Positions 17,796 to 27,544 of a DNA stretch of 64,000 nucleotides are shown piece by piece. Numbering within the stretch: the first letter of the stretch is position 1; every line of letters starts with the position of its first letter. The DNA is taken from positions 14,269 to 78,268 of the forward strand of contig CAZVDU010000003.1 in NCBI GenBank assembly GCA_964625615.1. Direction: 5' to 3'. The position numbers were made by a program, and so were the translations under genes. This stretch comes from M269 sp964625615. GTDB lineage: Bacteria > Pseudomonadota > Gammaproteobacteria > Enterobacterales > Alteromonadaceae. Below the pieces are notes generated by a model. The model was given only the letters and a program-made list of their open reading frames with translations, was not told the origin of the DNA and did no database searches.

Positions 17796-18791
17796 ATGCG
17801 GTCGCGGCTTCATCGTCAAAAAGGCGTTGCACTTATCATCGTCGTACTAGTTGTTGCACTTGTCGCTGTTGTAGCAACTGAAATGGGTGCTCGCCTACAA
17901 CTTCAAGTACAGCGAGCGATTAATATCAGAGACAGTAATCAGGCATACTGGTATGCAGTAGGTGCTGAACAATTCGCCATCAAATCAATTCGACAAATCA
18001 TAGAGCCTGGTGAGCCAGTTCATTTAAATCAACCTTGGGCACAAGCAGATCTTCAATTTCCTCTTGAAGGTGGTGGCATACAAGCAACGATTACGGATAT
18101 GCAAGCGTGCTTCAATGTCAATGCACTGCAAGTTGCGAGTACGAACAATAACGGACAAAATACTGAACTCGAAGCACGACGGGATGCTTTCTTCCGTTTG
18201 ATACAGGGCATCGATGCTGAGGTTCCATCACTCGAAGCCGAGACATTAAGAGACTCATTAGTCGACTGGCTAGATGCCGATAATGACATTCACGGAAGTT
18301 TCGGTGCAGAAGACAGCGAATACCAGTCACGAAGAGCACCCTATCTCGCTGCCAATAATTTAATGAGTCATAGGTCCGAGTTACGCCTCGTTAACGGCGT
18401 CAGTCCTGAATGGATAAACGCACTCATCCCTTTTGTCTGCGCCATTCCACAAAATAATGAACTTAAGATAAATATTAATACAATAACTGACGAGAACGCT
18501 GTTATTCTTCAAGCGGTTTTAAATTTACCCAATCTCAGTGATGCACAGAGTTTATTGTCATCACGACCCAGAGACGGCTATGACCAAATCCAAGACTTCT
18601 TTCAAGAGCCAGAGGTCACAACACTTAGCTTAAGTGATGAACAGCAAGCATGGTTTGATATAACTACAGAATATTTTATTTTAGACACCAAGACCCGTTA
18701 CAATGACGCCATTTTCAGCATGTCGTCTGTAATACAGATAGATAATGATAGAATTTCGGTCTTGAGACGGGAATTTGGAGGCAGTAAGTGA
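17796..18791 (+). CDS. gspK: Pseudopilus tip protein GspK
   Basis: GspK is the largest minor pseudopilin and caps the pseudopilus. The 331-residue protein begins with a pilin-like leader, RQKG before VALIIVVLVVALVAV. As is usual for GspK, the Glu at mature position 5 is missing. The large extracellular domain follows (RDSNQAYWYAVGAEQFA, then the LRDSLVDWLDADND segment). The stop overlaps the gspL GTG start as GTGA. Confidence 0.94.
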   Translation: MRSRLHRQKGVALIIVVLVVALVAVVATEMGARLQLQVQRAINIRDSNQAYWYAVGAEQFAIKSIRQIIEPGEPVHLNQPWAQADLQFPLEGGGIQATITDMQACFNVNALQVASTNNNGQNTELEARRDAFFRLIQGIDAEVPSLEAETLRDSLVDWLDADNDIHGSFGAEDSEYQSRRAPYLAANNLMSHRSELRLVNGVSPEWINALIPFVCAIPQNNELKININTITDENAVILQAVLNLPNLSDAQSLLSSRPRDGYDQIQDFFQEPEVTTLSLSDEQQAWFDITTEYFILDTKTRYNDAIFSMSSVIQIDNDRISVLRREFGGSK

Positions 18792-19993
18792 ACGAACAAC
18801 TCGTGATTAGGTTAGGGACAGAATTAACAGATCCTATTTATTGGATTGTTTGGTCTCTTGCTGAGCAGGAGATCATTGCTTCAGGAGAACTACCAGATTC
18901 GGCCGCATTAGGTTCATTAACAGAACGCGCAGGCAACCGCTCCGTCATCGCTTTGGTGCCAACGAGTGAAGTCTCACTGCGGACAGTCACACTGCCGGCT
19001 AAAGCAAGTCGCAAAGTACTGGCTGCAATCCCCTACATGTTAGAGGAAGAAATCTCTGGTGAAATAGACGACCAGTTTTTCGCCCTAGGTCAAAAACAAG
19101 CTGACCAACAACAAGTCGCCATTGTTGAGAAGACAAGAATTGAGCAGTGGCTGCAAGTAATGAAAGGTGCCGAATTACATTGCAGCAAACTCGTACCAGA
19201 TATTTTAGCGCTTCCTCAAACTGACGAGCAATGGTCAATACTTGAGTTGGGCAACCAACTGCTGCTCAGGCAAGATGAGTGGAAGGGTATGCAAGGTGAG
19301 AGTGATTGGATGTTACCAACAGTGTCTCACTTCGTATCACAGCAAGAAGACGAGCTAACGATTGCCAGTTACAGTGAAATAGAATTGCCAGAATTCGATA
19401 ACGTAATTATTGCACCTCAGCAACTCGAAATGCCTATGCAGGTTCTGGCTAAAGAGGCATTAACATCATCATTTAACTTATTACAAGGTGATTATAAACC
19501 TAAGAAGGAGGCTTCCGGTGCTTGGAGAAAATGGCGTGTTGCAGCCATCTTGGCAGGTATTGCTGTTACAGCCAGTTTAGTTGATAAAGCCGTAACACTT
19601 AACCAACTCAAAAATGAAGAGGCGCAGGTTTGGACAGACATTCAACAAACCTTCAAGGCAACATTCCCCGAAGTACGGCGTGTAACTAAAGCAACAATTC
19701 AACCAATGATGCGCCAAAAAATGAAAGAGCTTGAAGACAGGAGTGGTGGCAGTACATCAATGCTAGTCATGCTATCTCAACTGTCTGATGCTTTCGCACA
19801 AAGCCAGGTGAAACCACAGTCTATGCGTTTTAATAGTGAACGGGCTGAAATTCGTTTACAGGCGGTGGGTTCCTCTTTCGATGCACTGCAAAAATTCAGT
19901 CAAGCAGCAGAACAAGCGGGCTTTACTGTACAGCAAGGCGCTGTAAATAATCGCGACAACCAAGTTGTCGGTTCAATGACAATTAGGAGTTAA
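18788..19993 (+). CDS. gspL: Type II secretion protein GspL
   Basis: GspL is a bitopic inner-membrane protein that recruits the GspE ATPase. The 401-residue sequence has an actin-like cytosolic N-domain (about residues 1-235), one membrane helix (WRVAAILAGIAVTASLV, about 252-270) and a periplasmic ferredoxin-like C-domain (about 320-400). The start is GTG overlapping the gspK stop, which points to translational coupling. gspM follows after 7 bp. Confidence 0.93.
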   Translation: MNEQLVIRLGTELTDPIYWIVWSLAEQEIIASGELPDSAALGSLTERAGNRSVIALVPTSEVSLRTVTLPAKASRKVLAAIPYMLEEEISGEIDDQFFALGQKQADQQQVAIVEKTRIEQWLQVMKGAELHCSKLVPDILALPQTDEQWSILELGNQLLLRQDEWKGMQGESDWMLPTVSHFVSQQEDELTIASYSEIELPEFDNVIIAPQQLEMPMQVLAKEALTSSFNLLQGDYKPKKEASGAWRKWRVAAILAGIAVTASLVDKAVTLNQLKNEEAQVWTDIQQTFKATFPEVRRVTKATIQPMMRQKMKELEDRSGGSTSMLVMLSQLSDAFAQSQVKPQSMRFNSERAEIRLQAVGSSFDALQKFSQAAEQAGFTVQQGAVNNRDNQVVGSMTIRS

Positions 19994-20000
19994 GGTCGAC

Positions 20001-20480
20001 ATGGACGAGCTTAAACAAAGATATGCTAACCTCACCGAAAGAGAACAATGGTTAGTCAAAATAGTCGGTGTAAGCGTTACTATTGCATTACTTTACTCAA
20101 TGATCTGGTCACCACTAGTGACTGCTGTAGAGAAAAGCGAACGCACACTAAAGTCGCAACAGAATGTGCTGCAAACAATGCAAAAAGACAGTAAACGTGC
20201 GATGCAGTTAAAAGCCAGCGGCAGCAGAAATACATCACTAAGTGGCTCCTTAGCACAGGCAGTGAACGGAACAGCGAATACTTTATCAGTATCTATTTCA
20301 CGCATGCAGCCACAAGGTGAGGAACTCATTGTATGGGTTGATGAAGCCCCATTTGATAGCCTTCTAGCCTGGTTTCAAGCAATGGAATCCCGAGGTGTAC
20401 GAATATTAGATGCTGATGTGATTGAAACGAATAAGCCAGGACTTATAAAGGTCCGACGTTTACAGGTGGGTAAATCTTAA
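20001..20480 (+). CDS. gspM: Type II secretion protein GspM
   Basis: GspM is a small inner-membrane partner of GspL. This 159-residue protein has a short cytosolic segment with the family LTEREQWLV motif, one membrane helix (about residues 22-40), a coiled-coil region and a C-terminal ferredoxin-like domain ending in LIKVRRLQVGKS. The last base of its stop is the first base of the gspN start (TAATG). Confidence 0.92.
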   Translation: MDELKQRYANLTEREQWLVKIVGVSVTIALLYSMIWSPLVTAVEKSERTLKSQQNVLQTMQKDSKRAMQLKASGSRNTSLSGSLAQAVNGTANTLSVSISRMQPQGEELIVWVDEAPFDSLLAWFQAMESRGVRILDADVIETNKPGLIKVRRLQVGKS

Positions 20481-21226
20481 TGTTGAAAACACGTATTCAA
20501 TGGATAGCACTTGCCATTGTCACCTACCTCGCCTTCTTAATTGTTTATCTTCCCGCTAAACAGGTGACGAGCAGGTTAACTTTACCCGATAATACAAGCT
20601 TGCAGGGAGTGTCTGGTTCCATTTGGAATGGTAAAGCACAACGAGCCATAGTCCAAGGCGTAGAGATGCAATCACTCGAATGGTCCTTAAGCTTTTTACC
20701 CTTAATTACACAACGTATCAGTGCTGACATTAAGTTTGGTAATATACGCGATGCCGGTATCGTATCTGCTGCAGGCCATGTATCCATTAAAGGCCAAGCT
20801 TACGATGCAAGCGATTTAACCTTGTATACACCGGTAACACAGCTGGTTAACCGATTCACATTGCCCTTCCCCGCTGATATTGGGGGACGATTGAAGATTG
20901 AACTCGACGAAGTTAGTTATGATGAATATTGTACCTTACTGTCAGGCAAGGCCGAATGGTTAAGTGCCAGTGTAAATGCATTCAATACTGCTGTCGATCT
21001 TGATTCAATATCAGCACAACTTGGTTGTGAAGAACAGCAGATAGCCCTCGATATCCAGCAACCCAATGTACTAGGGTTGGCTGCGAAAGCAAAAATCGAT
21101 GCCAAAGGTAAATTTAGTATTGACGGAAAGTTCAAGCCTGATGACAGCTTGCCTGCACAAATAAAAGAGGCTGCCTCTTTCTTTGGGCAACCTGATAGCA
21201 GTGGTTTCTATGCACTAAAATTTTAA
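20480..21226 (+). CDS. gspN: Type II secretion protein GspN
   Basis: GspN is an accessory inner-membrane protein of type II secretion with a largely periplasmic domain. The 248-residue protein has an N-terminal helix (about residues 8-26) and the characteristic SGSIWNGKAQ and LEWSLSFLPL segments. It closes the operon gspC-N; gspO, gspA, gspB and gspS are not nearby. It converges on yrfG with a 4-bp overlap of the two stop codons and no visible terminator. Confidence 0.92.
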   Translation: MLKTRIQWIALAIVTYLAFLIVYLPAKQVTSRLTLPDNTSLQGVSGSIWNGKAQRAIVQGVEMQSLEWSLSFLPLITQRISADIKFGNIRDAGIVSAAGHVSIKGQAYDASDLTLYTPVTQLVNRFTLPFPADIGGRLKIELDEVSYDEYCTLLSGKAEWLSASVNAFNTAVDLDSISAQLGCEEQQIALDIQQPNVLGLAAKAKIDAKGKFSIDGKFKPDDSLPAQIKEAASFFGQPDSSGFYALKF

Positions 21227-21918
21227 CTACCCGAGTGATTCGTCACCGGGTTCATCAATATTTCATCGATTAACTCACGATAGTCAGCTGTTGCTAACCA
21301 CTGCTCTACCACACGATCTGGTTGCTGGCTATCTGGATTCAACACCGCTAACTGATGGGCGATACCATAGGTTGCTGAGGCTTCTAAGATAATCAAGCTG
21401 TCATCAACAAAGAGCGTTTTCTCAGAGTTAAAGCCAACGCGTTGATGTAGTCTTTGCCACAATAACTGAGACTCTTTACTAACCCCGAATTCATGCGTCG
21501 AAATTAACGTATCAATATGCTTATCTAGCTGTGTTCGCTCAACTTTTAAAGACAGGCTGTCTGGGTGCGCATTAGTTACCAACACAACCTCTCGTCCACT
21601 CTGATGTAACGCGTCTAAAAAAGGCAATGTATCCGGCCTCAAGCTGATTAAGTGTTGGATCTCTCGCTTTAAACGGCGAATATCCAAATCTAACCTACCA
21701 CTCCAGTAGTCTAAGCAGTACCACTCAAGTTGTCCTGCGACTCGCTCATACTCAACTTTCATTAATTGATGAGAGCGCTCAAGCGAGATGCCTTGCTTCG
21801 CAGCCCATTTTTTAGGGACATATTCCATCCAGAAATGATTGTCGAAATGAAGATCGAGTAAAGTACCATCCATATCGAGTAAGACAGTGTTGATTTCCTT
21901 CCAAGGCAGCATAGGCAT
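21223..21918 (-). CDS. yrfG: GMP/IMP 5'-nucleotidase YrfG
   Basis: A HAD-superfamily purine nucleotidase of 231 residues. HAD motif I is LLDMDGTLLDL (about residues 14-24), motif II is VTNAH, and motif IV is FVDDSLIILEAS. The NHFWMEYVPKKWA segment matches YrfG proteins. It is divergent from nudE with 51 bp between starts, the same pairing as in E. coli and Vibrio. Confidence 0.92.
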   Translation of the reverse strand: MPMLPWKEINTVLLDMDGTLLDLHFDNHFWMEYVPKKWAAKQGISLERSHQLMKVEYERVAGQLEWYCLDYWSGRLDLDIRRLKREIQHLISLRPDTLPFLDALHQSGREVVLVTNAHPDSLSLKVERTQLDKHIDTLISTHEFGVSKESQLLWQRLHQRVGFNSEKTLFVDDSLIILEASATYGIAHQLAVLNPDSQQPDRVVEQWLATADYRELIDEILMNPVTNHSGS

Positions 21919-21969
21919 TTATAAGTAGACAGGTTATAGTGCATATAGGCATTCTAGCGTGATAGATAG

Positions 21970-22545
21970 ATGAGTAAAATAGATCCTGACAAACCTCTTC
22001 CAATAATTCATCAAACGCGTGTCGTTGCTAAAAGTAATCTTTTTCGTATTGAACAGTTAGATCTTGAGTTTTCCAACGGTGAAAAACGCCAGTTTGAGCG
22101 TATGGGCGGTACTGGTCGTGGAGCTGTTATGATAGTGCCGTTTATAGACGAAGAGACTGTACTACTCGTTCGTGAATATGCTGCAGGTACACACTCCTAC
22201 CAACTCGGCTTTCCCAAAGGGTTAATTGATCCTGGCGAAACACCGGTACAAGCAGCAAACAGGGAACTAAAAGAAGAAGTTGGTTATGGCGCCAAAAACC
22301 TTTTTCCATTGCATACTGTCTCGATGGCTCCAACTTTTTTCAATGCAACTATGCACATCTTGATAGCAACAAACTTGTACAATGAGCAGTTAGTTGGAGA
22401 CGAGCCGGAACCACTAGAAGTCGTTCCATGGTCAATAAAAAATAGCCAAACCTTGCTGGACAGAGCAGATTTTGCCGAAGCACGCAGTATAGTAGCACTG
22501 TTAATGGCAGAGAAATGGAGCAACGAAAAAAGTGCCACCAAATAA
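21970..22545 (+). CDS. nudE: ADP compounds hydrolase NudE (Nudix)
   Basis: NudE hydrolyses ADP-ribose, Ap3A and NADH-type dinucleotides. The 191-residue protein has a complete Nudix box, with GLIDPGETPVQAANRELKEE then VGYG at about residues 84-107, which holds the metal-binding glutamates. Its end overlaps the GTG start of cysQ by 14 bp, so the two are probably cotranslated. Confidence 0.93.
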   Translation: MSKIDPDKPLPIIHQTRVVAKSNLFRIEQLDLEFSNGEKRQFERMGGTGRGAVMIVPFIDEETVLLVREYAAGTHSYQLGFPKGLIDPGETPVQAANRELKEEVGYGAKNLFPLHTVSMAPTFFNATMHILIATNLYNEQLVGDEPEPLEVVPWSIKNSQTLLDRADFAEARSIVALLMAEKWSNEKSATK

Positions 22546-23356
22546 CCTTACTCAGCTTTTAGATTTAGCCAAATCAACAGCGATACAAGCTGGTAAAGAA
22601 GTTCTCAAGATCTATAACAGTGGAAATTACGACAGCTACGCCAAAGATGATGAATCTCCCGTAACGTCGGCTGACTACAAAGCTAACGAAATCATTAGTG
22701 ACGCATTACGCCAACATCAGACAGATATCCCTATCATGTCAGAAGAGACCAATAATGGCGATTTGGAAGCGCGCAAAAACTGGACTCATTATTGGCTTAT
22801 TGACCCTATAGACGGTACCCAAGAATTTATCGCCGGCAGTGGTGACTTTGCCATTAACATTGCTTTGATCAGTGAAAACCAACCCGTACTTGGCGTCATA
22901 TACTGGCCAGTGGGCGATACCTTATATTATGCGACGAAAGGGCAAGGTGCGTTCAAGCAAACCAGCGACGGAATTCACCCTATTCATGTTAGAAAGCTCG
23001 ACGACCCAACGACTGATGATATCATTATAGCGATTAGCCGAAGGCAGTCGAAAGAGCAATTATTGTCAAAAATGAGTGAAGAGAGAACATACGAAACAAA
23101 ACCACTCGGTAGCTGCTCGTTAAAATCTTGCTTTATTGCCGAAGGTAAAGCCGATATCTACTTGAGATTAGGCATCACTGGCGAATGGGATACAGGTGCT
23201 CCTCAGTGCATAGTTTCTGAAGCTGGCGGTAAAATTTTAGCGGCAAACTTTGAACCTCTGACTTACAATAAGCGCCAAACGTTAACCAATCCAGATTTCG
23301 TTGTGTTAGGCGACCAAAGAGTCGATTGGCGCAGTATCGTCCTCCATCAATTATAG
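22532..23356 (+). CDS. cysQ: 3'(2'),5'-bisphosphate nucleotidase CysQ
   Basis: CysQ removes PAP, the by-product of sulfate activation, giving AMP. This 274-residue inositol-monophosphatase-fold enzyme has E71-E72 in MSEE, the metal motif DPIDGT at 91-96 and WDTGAPQCIVSEAGG near residue 217. The start is GTG within the end of nudE; the next ATG lies beyond conserved sequence. A YceI gene follows after 7 bp. Confidence 0.93.
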   Translation: MPPNNLTQLLDLAKSTAIQAGKEVLKIYNSGNYDSYAKDDESPVTSADYKANEIISDALRQHQTDIPIMSEETNNGDLEARKNWTHYWLIDPIDGTQEFIAGSGDFAINIALISENQPVLGVIYWPVGDTLYYATKGQGAFKQTSDGIHPIHVRKLDDPTTDDIIIAISRRQSKEQLLSKMSEERTYETKPLGSCSLKSCFIAEGKADIYLRLGITGEWDTGAPQCIVSEAGGKILAANFEPLTYNKRQTLTNPDFVVLGDQRVDWRSIVLHQL

Positions 23357-23363
23357 GATTAAC

Positions 23364-23933
23364 ATGAATAACTTCCGTTTACTGACTTTGTTGTCTCTTC
23401 TCTCATTTCAATCATTAGCTGGATGGCAATTAAATGGCGAGGCATCTAATGTTAATTTTCTCAGTACGAAAAAGGCACACATCACTGAAAACCATCACTT
23501 CAAATCGATAAGTGGTCAAGTCACAGACAAAGGCGCTTTTTCTTTAAACATTGATTTATCTTCCGTAGAAACGAATATCGGTATTCGCAATGAGCGCATG
23601 CAGAAATGGCTTTTCGAAACGACATCTTATGCAGACGCCAATATCTCTGCTAATGTGTCAGGTGTATTAAAAGAAGCTAAAAAAGATAGCGTTACTAAAG
23701 CGACGGTAAACGCTATTCTCGATTTACACGGAATACAAAAAGAAGTTGCAGTTGATGTACTTGTATCGAATGTCGACAACGACTACCTAATAGTCAGTAC
23801 AATTAATCCTTTGCTGATTCAGGCAAGTGATTACAAACTCGTACAAGGCATTGCAAAATTACGAGAATTAGCAGGATTAGACAGCATTGGTTTAGCTGTG
23901 CCGGTGACCTTTAATTTGGTATTCGAACAATAA
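23364..23933 (+). CDS. YceI-family periplasmic protein
   Basis: A 189-residue secreted protein with a cleavable signal (about residues 1-19, ending LAGW) and the YceI lipocalin-like fold: FKSISGQVT, DLSSVETNIGIRNERM and the late VTFNLVFEQ strand. YceI proteins bind long polyisoprenoid lipids in the periplasm; the ligand here is unknown. AGGATTAAC precedes the ATG. It follows cysQ closely and may share its transcript. Confidence 0.88.
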   Translation: MNNFRLLTLLSLLSFQSLAGWQLNGEASNVNFLSTKKAHITENHHFKSISGQVTDKGAFSLNIDLSSVETNIGIRNERMQKWLFETTSYADANISANVSGVLKEAKKDSVTKATVNAILDLHGIQKEVAVDVLVSNVDNDYLIVSTINPLLIQASDYKLVQGIAKLRELAGLDSIGLAVPVTFNLVFEQ

Positions 23934-23955
23934 AAGCGCAGCGCTAAGGGTTAGT

Positions 23956-25131
23956 ATGTTGAATTTACGCGTCAATGTACTCTCCCTCATCACATTCATA
24001 CTCATCTACTCATCGGTTGTTTATACACAACCATGCCATGCTTTGGGTAATGAAGATAAGCCAAACATAGTTTTTGTCATACCTGCTGATGAAGGGTTTC
24101 ATTTTTGGGACAGCGAGATAAACTTTGCAAAAGCTGTAGCTCAAACGCATGGGTTTGAACTGAATATAGTCCACACCCCTAGAAAGTATCGCAACCGCTT
24201 TGACGTGGTCAATTTTGTAAAAAATACGCTCGACGGTTTACCCACTTCCCCTGACTTAGTGATTACTTCATTCTGGCTCGGATCAGAACAAAAAATGCTG
24301 GCTATGCTGTCTGAGAAGAACATACCAACCATAACGATCAATTCAAGTATATCCGCTGAGCAGTTATCCATCCTCGGCAACCCACGTGAAAAATATCCAC
24401 TGTGGTTAGGCCATATATCACCAGATGACGTGGAGGTTGGAGAGCAACTGGGAGAACTACTCATTTCTCACGCCAAACAGCAAAAACAGTGCAGTACTGC
24501 ACGCTGTAAAGTGGATCTGTTCGCCATCACAGGCCTCAACTACTCAGCCGTAAGCATACAGCGCGTTGATGGATTAAAAAAAGCACTTATACACCACCGC
24601 TGGAGTTCTCTGATCAATGTTGTCTATGGTAATTGGAAGAGAGAAACCGTTGCCGATATGATGAGTACCGTCACTACAAGGCATCCACATATTGATGCTT
24701 ATTGGGTGGCGAGCGATATTATGGCATATGGCATTCGAGACGGGCTAGAAAAGCTCAATATGACGTTACCAGAGGACACCTTAGTTGGCAGCATTGACTG
24801 GTCTGCGCCGACAGTAGGTGAAATAAGACAAGGCCACATAGACTTCAGCTTAGGTGGCCACTTTATGGAAGCAGGCTGGGCACTCATGCTCTTTGCAGAC
24901 TATCAAGCTGGCATCGACTTTAAGCAAGATGTGGGCACCATAATCACTACGCCTTTTAGTGTGCTCAAAAAAAGTAATATCGATTCCCTAGGTACGTTTT
25001 TATCGGCGCCAGAATGGTCTAGCAATAACTTGTCTCAATACAGCAAATCACTGAACCCAAGCTTAAAAACATATTCCCTCTCGCCACTGAATATCATTAA
25101 CAGTCAAATCGCCCATAATAAAAGCAGGTGA
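23956..25131 (+). CDS. Periplasmic sugar-type substrate-binding protein, orphan
   Basis: A 391-residue protein with a signal peptide (about residues 1-30) and a periplasmic-binding-protein type 1 fold: IVFVIPADEGFHFWD at the first strand, DLVITSFWLGSE, FAITGLNYSAVSIQRVDGLKKAL, and DAYWVASDIMAYGIRDGL. It resembles ribose-type ABC binding proteins, but no permease or ATPase gene is present nearby, so it may feed a distant transporter or a sensor. It follows yceI by 22 bp with AAGGGTTAG before the ATG. Ligand unknown. Confidence 0.78.
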   Translation: MLNLRVNVLSLITFILIYSSVVYTQPCHALGNEDKPNIVFVIPADEGFHFWDSEINFAKAVAQTHGFELNIVHTPRKYRNRFDVVNFVKNTLDGLPTSPDLVITSFWLGSEQKMLAMLSEKNIPTITINSSISAEQLSILGNPREKYPLWLGHISPDDVEVGEQLGELLISHAKQQKQCSTARCKVDLFAITGLNYSAVSIQRVDGLKKALIHHRWSSLINVVYGNWKRETVADMMSTVTTRHPHIDAYWVASDIMAYGIRDGLEKLNMTLPEDTLVGSIDWSAPTVGEIRQGHIDFSLGGHFMEAGWALMLFADYQAGIDFKQDVGTIITTPFSVLKKSNIDSLGTFLSAPEWSSNNLSQYSKSLNPSLKTYSLSPLNIINSQIAHNKSR

Positions 25132-25322
25132 GTTTTCTTTTCTGACGACTCAAGAGACGGAAGAGACTTTAGCGTCTTCGCATTAACTCAGGCGCCACCC
25201 ACGGCCACCGTATAAACTTTCATTGTCAGCTTTATTACATTATCAGCCCTGCTTAGGGAACTCACTGTTAACGCTTGTTGACCTTTGCCTGCTGCGACAG
25301 ACAAAGAAGCCTGTATGATGCT

Positions 25323-27098
25323 CTATAGTAGTCTGATATCTATATCTGTGATTTTCGACTCAGCAACCTGAGAACGATTGATGAGCTCGTCATAGGATTT
25401 AGATAAAATAGTATCCACAAAGTGCCATTGTGTGGTGACTTTGTCGGGTGTGAAAGTCAATGTCATAAAGCCACGATCAGACGCGTTCATATATTGAAGC
25501 CCTTCAATAAGCTGAACTATACCCGCTTCAGTCGGAACAATGTCATCGGCTGATAACTGCAAATAAGACTCGAGACCTGGTGACGAAACGCCTGGTGTAG
25601 CAAACTCTACAGCCACGGTTTCACCGCTTTTATCTTTAATATTATTTGCCCATGCGTTATGTGTATCACCGGCTAACACTACGAGCTTTTTGCTAAGCTT
25701 TTTAGCCGTAGCTAAAATCGTTTCTCGTTCAACAGCATAACCGTCCCAAGCATCCAAGTTGTAGGGAATACTCGGCATTTGCAATAACGCCAGTGCTTTA
25801 GGTGTTAGCTTTTCACGATTGGCGCTAAAAAAGTTGATATCACTTTGCGTTAACGTTGGGTCGTTCGCCTTCACACGTTTGCCCAATAAAGCAATCGAGG
25901 ATAACTCGGCAAACTGGGTCGCACTGAGCTGTTGAGTTACGATAGCCGCAGGCATCAGCATTCTCCCCATTAACACTTGTTGTCCTAGAACCTGCCATAC
26001 TCCCTCTGAAGCTTCTAAACCTTCCGTCAACCATTGTCGTTGTTCTTTGCCTAACAGCGTGCGCTTAGTATCAGATACGTCTCGCGTGAAGGAATCGGTG
26101 TTGAAAGCTCCTGTCGATACATCACTATAATCTGCGTATTCTAACTGCTTATCTCGGCCAATAACGCGTGTATCAAGCATGAAGAGGTCGACTAAATTGC
26201 CGAACTTAAACGACCGATTAATGACTTCATTGTTCCCCTCAACGATTGGGCGAATTGGCATCCACTCAAAGTACGCTTGCAGCGCATCAAACTTACGTTT
26301 TTCAAAATCACCTTCATCACCCTGGTGGTTTTCTGCACCGGAGATATAGGTATCATTGCTGATTTCATGATCGTCCCACACACAGATAAAAGGAGCTGCA
26401 CCATGCAATTTCTGAAGGCTGTCATCACCTCGATACTGCGCATAGCGGGTTCGATAATCAGCTAAAGTTAAAAGTTCCCCTTCAGGCAAGACTTCACGTC
26501 CTAAGCGAGCGGCGTTTTCAGTTGCGTAACCACCTCTACCGTATTCATAAATGTAATCACCTAAGTGCAATACCGCATCGATATCTCTTTGCTGTGCTGC
26601 TAAATCATAGGTATTAAAAAAGCCAGCAGGGTAGTTGGCACAGGAAACGACAGCCAGCTTAACCGAACTAACATCACCTTCTGGTAGCGTCTTCGTTCGT
26701 CCGACATCAGATGTCACCCTTCCGCTACTGAACCGATAATAATAGGTTGTATTTGCTTGCAGGCTAACGGCATCAATTTTGAGGGTATAATCTGTTTTAG
26801 AGCCGACCATTGCTTCACCACGGGTCACCAAACCATTAAAGCTAATATCAGTTGCTACTTCCCATGTAACAGGTATCTCCCGGTCAAGGGTAATATCAAC
26901 AGGTGAGATACGTGTCCATAAAATCACTGCATTTTGGGTAGGATCCCCACTGGCAACGCCGTGCTCGAACGTAGCGGGAACATAAGGCTCGGATTGATTA
27001 GCACTACATCCTGCTATACCTTGAGATACAATAGCTAACCCAACCCCTCTTGATGCCAGCGTTAAGAAGTGGCGGCGTGTTAACGTTGCTTTTTTCAT
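25323..27098 (-). CDS. phoD: PhoD-type alkaline phosphatase, Tat-exported
   Basis: A 591-residue secreted phosphodiesterase/phosphatase of the PhoD family. The N-terminus is a twin-arginine signal (LTRRHFLTLAS), possibly with a lipobox (IAGC). An N-terminal PhoD domain begins at FEHGVASGDPTQNAVILWTR. The metallophosphatase core has VVSCANYPAGF, HLGDYIYEYG, WDDHEISND, LGQQVLMGR and LAGDTHNAWAN. PhoD enzymes use calcium and iron and release phosphate from phosphodiesters, often under Pho control; I saw no clear Pho box upstream. It converges with the binding-protein gene across 190 bp. Confidence 0.9.
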   Translation of the reverse strand: MKKATLTRRHFLTLASRGVGLAIVSQGIAGCSANQSEPYVPATFEHGVASGDPTQNAVILWTRISPVDITLDREIPVTWEVATDISFNGLVTRGEAMVGSKTDYTLKIDAVSLQANTTYYYRFSSGRVTSDVGRTKTLPEGDVSSVKLAVVSCANYPAGFFNTYDLAAQQRDIDAVLHLGDYIYEYGRGGYATENAARLGREVLPEGELLTLADYRTRYAQYRGDDSLQKLHGAAPFICVWDDHEISNDTYISGAENHQGDEGDFEKRKFDALQAYFEWMPIRPIVEGNNEVINRSFKFGNLVDLFMLDTRVIGRDKQLEYADYSDVSTGAFNTDSFTRDVSDTKRTLLGKEQRQWLTEGLEASEGVWQVLGQQVLMGRMLMPAAIVTQQLSATQFAELSSIALLGKRVKANDPTLTQSDINFFSANREKLTPKALALLQMPSIPYNLDAWDGYAVERETILATAKKLSKKLVVLAGDTHNAWANNIKDKSGETVAVEFATPGVSSPGLESYLQLSADDIVPTEAGIVQLIEGLQYMNASDRGFMTLTFTPDKVTTQWHFVDTILSKSYDELINRSQVAESKITDIDIRLL

Positions 27099-27313
27099 AG
27101 GATAAATTCCACTTGATAAGGCAGAGCTTGCGCAAGCCTATAGGTTCTTACAGGCGTCAATAAGCATACTGAGCCATGGGCGTTTATACAAGGCAGCCCC
27201 GAACCTAGAATACCAAGGCAATTCAGAAAAATTGATGACAAAGGTGTTAACTATTTATGACGTTATCCTTCTTGCCATTTAAGGTTCAACATCAAACGCT
27301 ATAGAATAGATGC

Positions 27314-27544
27314 TCACGCATTCTGCATATCTTGATACTGTTGGCGTGTAATAATATCCACACTCTCATGCAGTTCCGAATACATCAGCAATGCATCGCC
27401 GGCATGTAATTGCTGAATCACTTGTTCAACCTTATACTCTAGGGAGAAATCCTCAGCACCATATTCTGTGCCTTCTCTAAGAACATAGGATTCGGCAATC
27501 GCCTTGAGTATGTCAGCGCTTACTTCTGAAATAGGAATGATCAC
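27314..27544 (-). CDS. yheU: YheU family protein (UPF0270)
   Basis: A 76-residue protein that matches E. coli YheU throughout: MIIPISEVSADILKAIAES, then VLREGTEYG and YSELHESVDII. Its function is unknown. Its start overlaps the stop of yheT by four bases, and the yheS, TIGR02444, yheT, yheU order on one strand indicates a single operon. Confidence 0.93.
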   Translation of the reverse strand: MIIPISEVSADILKAIAESYVLREGTEYGAEDFSLEYKVEQVIQQLHAGDALLMYSELHESVDIITRQQYQDMQNA

